DNA of 64,000 nucleotides from Micromonospora musae. Lineage in GTDB: Bacteria > Actinomycetota > Actinomycetes > Mycobacteriales > Micromonosporaceae. Each line of letters starts with the position of its first letter. The stretch's first letter is position 1. The stretch covers positions 371,904-435,903 of the forward strand of contig NZ_RAZT01000005.1 of NCBI RefSeq assembly GCF_003626635.1, in the 5' to 3' direction. Below are positions 62,842-64,000 of the stretch, piece by piece. The notes under the pieces are model-generated. The model made no database searches. It had not been told where the DNA came from and saw nothing but the letters and a program-made list of their open reading frames with translations. Position numbers and translations under genes: made by a program.

Positions 62842-63225
62842 TCAGGGCACGGTGCGCTCCACGGCGGCCTGGCCCAGCTCGTCGAGGTCCCGGCGGGCCC
62901 GTTCGAGGTTCTCCGGGGTGAGGTCCTGCCCCCGGGCCATCACCAGGTCCTCCGGGTCCCAGGGCTGTTCCCCGCCGGTACGGATGTTGTCGCCGCCCGC
63001 GCCGGTGCCGGTCCCGGTCGCTCCGGTGCCCGCCGCGTACGGGTCGCCGAGCAGGTCCTCCGTCGAGGCCTCCGGCCCGGTGAGGTCACCCGGTTGGGCG
63101 AAGGACGGGTTGTCCCGATCCGCCCCGCCGCCCGTCCGGAGCTGCGGGACGGTGCTGTCGTCGTCCACCGCCGCGGCCATCTCCGGGCTCTCCTCCAGCG
63201 GCGGTTGGCGGTCACGATCGCTCAT
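62842..63225 (-). CDS. Hypothetical acidic protein
   Basis: 127 residues, not recognised. Polar and Gly/Thr-rich in the middle (GTGATGTGTGAGG), with a short helical C-terminal segment (PENLERARRDLDELGQAAVE). No membrane segment or signal peptide. ATG 63225 has AGGAGGG 8 bases upstream; that and the terminator support a real gene. Probably disordered and cytoplasmic. Confidence 0.65.
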   Translation of the reverse strand: MSDRDRQPPLEESPEMAAAVDDDSTVPQLRTGGGADRDNPSFAQPGDLTGPEASTEDLLGDPYAAGTGATGTGTGAGGDNIRTGGEQPWDPEDLVMARGQDLTPENLERARRDLDELGQAAVERTVP

Positions 63226-63371
63226 GCTGCTGCCCTCCTGTCCCGAGGCGCCTCTCACGCGTTGCCTGATCCGATCGCGTACCCCGCGGGCGGCCCGTCA
63301 TGCCCGGTGCGCCGCGGGGTGTTCGCGCCGGCCCGCTGGAACGAACCCGAGCCAGGCCCGGACTCGGCTGG

Positions 63372-63722
63372 TCAGGACCGGGCCGTGGAGTCGGCCCCGG
63401 GGTCGTCCGGCTGGCCGGCCACCCGCTCCCGCTCCCCGGTGGCGGGCGGCTCGGCGGGGCGCAGCCACTGCCAGAGCAGCATGAGCAGGCCGAAGGCGAG
63501 CATCGCGAGACCCGCCCAGAGGTTGATCCGGACGCCCTCCGCCTTGTCGAGCTCGGCCCGGCCGTCGAAGACGCCCATCAGGGTGACGATCACTCCGTAC
63601 ACCGCGAAGAGACCACCGATCACCCGGCGGATGTCGAACAGGCGCGCGGCGGCCGAGCGGCGCGCCTCCGTCTCGTCCTCACCGGCCAGCGGATCGCGAG
63701 CCGGCTCGCTGCGGTTCTCCAT
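63372..63722 (-). CDS. Small two-helix membrane protein
   Basis: 116 residues: charged N-terminus, two hydrophobic helices (about 34-50 and 68-86) around a short polar loop, then a disordered tail. No family recognised with certainty. AAAGGTG before the ATG. It starts 16 bp after the symporter stop, so it is probably in the same operon and may be an accessory protein of it. Confidence 0.7.
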   Translation of the reverse strand: MENRSEPARDPLAGEDETEARRSAAARLFDIRRVIGGLFAVYGVIVTLMGVFDGRAELDKAEGVRINLWAGLAMLAFGLLMLLWQWLRPAEPPATGERERVAGQPDDPGADSTARS

Positions 63723-63738
63723 GGCGCCAACACCTTTC

Positions 63739-64000
63739 CTAGAAGACCGGGATGTAGAGGACGACGGCCAGGGCCAGGGCGATCACGCCGAGCAGCAGCG
63801 GGGAGCGGTACCAGGCGGCGTCCCCGGCCAGCACGTCCCCCTTCAGGTCGACGCCGCCCGTGCCGTAGACCAGCCCGCGCAGGTCCTCGTCGCGCTTCGG
63901 CCTGGTCAGCGGAGTGAGGATCGCGGCGACCACGGCCACCGTGCCGAAGGCGAGGCCCGCCCCCCAGAAGCTCTCCTCCAGGTCCGAGTTGAAGTGGATC
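63739..64000 (-). CDS. Sodium:solute symporter family protein, C-terminal fragment (partial)
   Basis: The frame runs off the window; about 86 C-terminal residues are visible (IHFNSDLEESFWGAG ... RPKRDEDLRGLVYGTG ... WYRSPLLLGVIALALAV). The two hydrophobic segments, the TRPKxDEELRGLVYG-type loop and the WYRxP before the last helix match SSS-family sugar or organic-acid symporters of actinomycetes. Substrate cannot be judged from the tail. The first two-thirds or more lies outside the window. Confidence 0.75.
   Translation of the reverse strand, partial: IHFNSDLEESFWGAGLAFGTVAVVAAILTPLTRPKRDEDLRGLVYGTGGVDLKGDVLAGDAAWYRSPLLLGVIALALAVVLYIPVF

Overview
The window is high-GC (roughly 72%) actinomycete chromosome, almost certainly Micromonosporaceae and probably Micromonospora. 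Reasons: heavy use of GTG starts and TGATG junctions, MurA with Asp in place of the fosfomycin-target Cys, NucS mismatch repair, a Scy/FilP-type coiled-coil pair, a SapA-like spore protein, and a gene order (prmC-sua5-ptp-glyA-atp ... nucS ... scy/filP-mce-thiolase-meaB ... icmA) that, from memory, parallels the S. coelicolor core. The genus is an inference; no rRNA or tRNA gene was recognised. No insertion sequence, phage or CRISPR array was recognised.

Layout. 0-7.7 kb: prmC, threonylcarbamoyl-AMP synthase, LMW phosphatase, a class A PBP, an SDR/DUF2867 protein and glyA. 7.2-16.9 kb: the ATP synthase locus (AtpI-like, AtpZ-like, atpBEFHAGD). A strong terminator and an LCP-family cell-wall gene separate atpD from a short atpC that has its own promoter. 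16.9-26.4 kb: VOC protein, PduO-type cobalamin adenosyltransferase, murA, 3-hydroxybutyryl-CoA dehydrogenase, an MFS/ArsR pair, an ABC-2 exporter and a B12-dependent ethylmalonyl-CoA mutase. 26.4-28.9 kb: DUF1540 protein, then a 1.2-kb non-coding stretch with palindromic repeats and four regularly built sigma-R-type promoter sequences ahead of a secreted transglycosylase-like protein. 28.9-38.2 kb: DUF4126, nucS, aldehyde dehydrogenase, FHA protein, two hydrolases, a duplicated 3-hydroxyacyl-CoA dehydrogenase, a small Zn-ribbon-like protein and an AI-2E permease. 38.4-42.2 kb: two coiled-coil filament proteins. 42.5-50 kb: ccr, methylmalonyl-CoA epimerase, thiolase, meaB, SapA-like protein, Asp23 protein, icmA. 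50-64 kb: thioredoxin-TPR, arginase family, minisatellite, PBP lipoprotein, giant NAD-GDH, class F sortase with an adjacent repeat-rich wall protein, small membrane proteins and the end of an SSS symporter.

How the genes fit together. Thiolase, 3-hydroxybutyryl-CoA dehydrogenase, Ccr, ethylmalonyl-CoA mutase, epimerase, IcmA, MeaB and the adenosyltransferase make up much of an ethylmalonyl-CoA / butyryl-isobutyryl-CoA / methylmalonyl-CoA network that feeds acetyl units into C4 metabolism and polyketide extender units. Although spread over 30 kb, six of these transcription units carry the same 16-bp pseudopalindrome (consensus CTTAGCGNNCGTTCAG) in their promoter regions. This suggests one TetR-type regulator, encoded elsewhere. 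A second theme is the cell envelope: two PBPs, LCP, MurA, a transglycosylase-like protein, and a sortase with a substrate candidate.

The observations I rate highest are the shared acyl-CoA operator, the array of four sigma-R-like promoters, the sortase F/charged-repeat pair with a non-LPXTG sorting region, and the detached, C-terminally truncated ATP synthase epsilon subunit.
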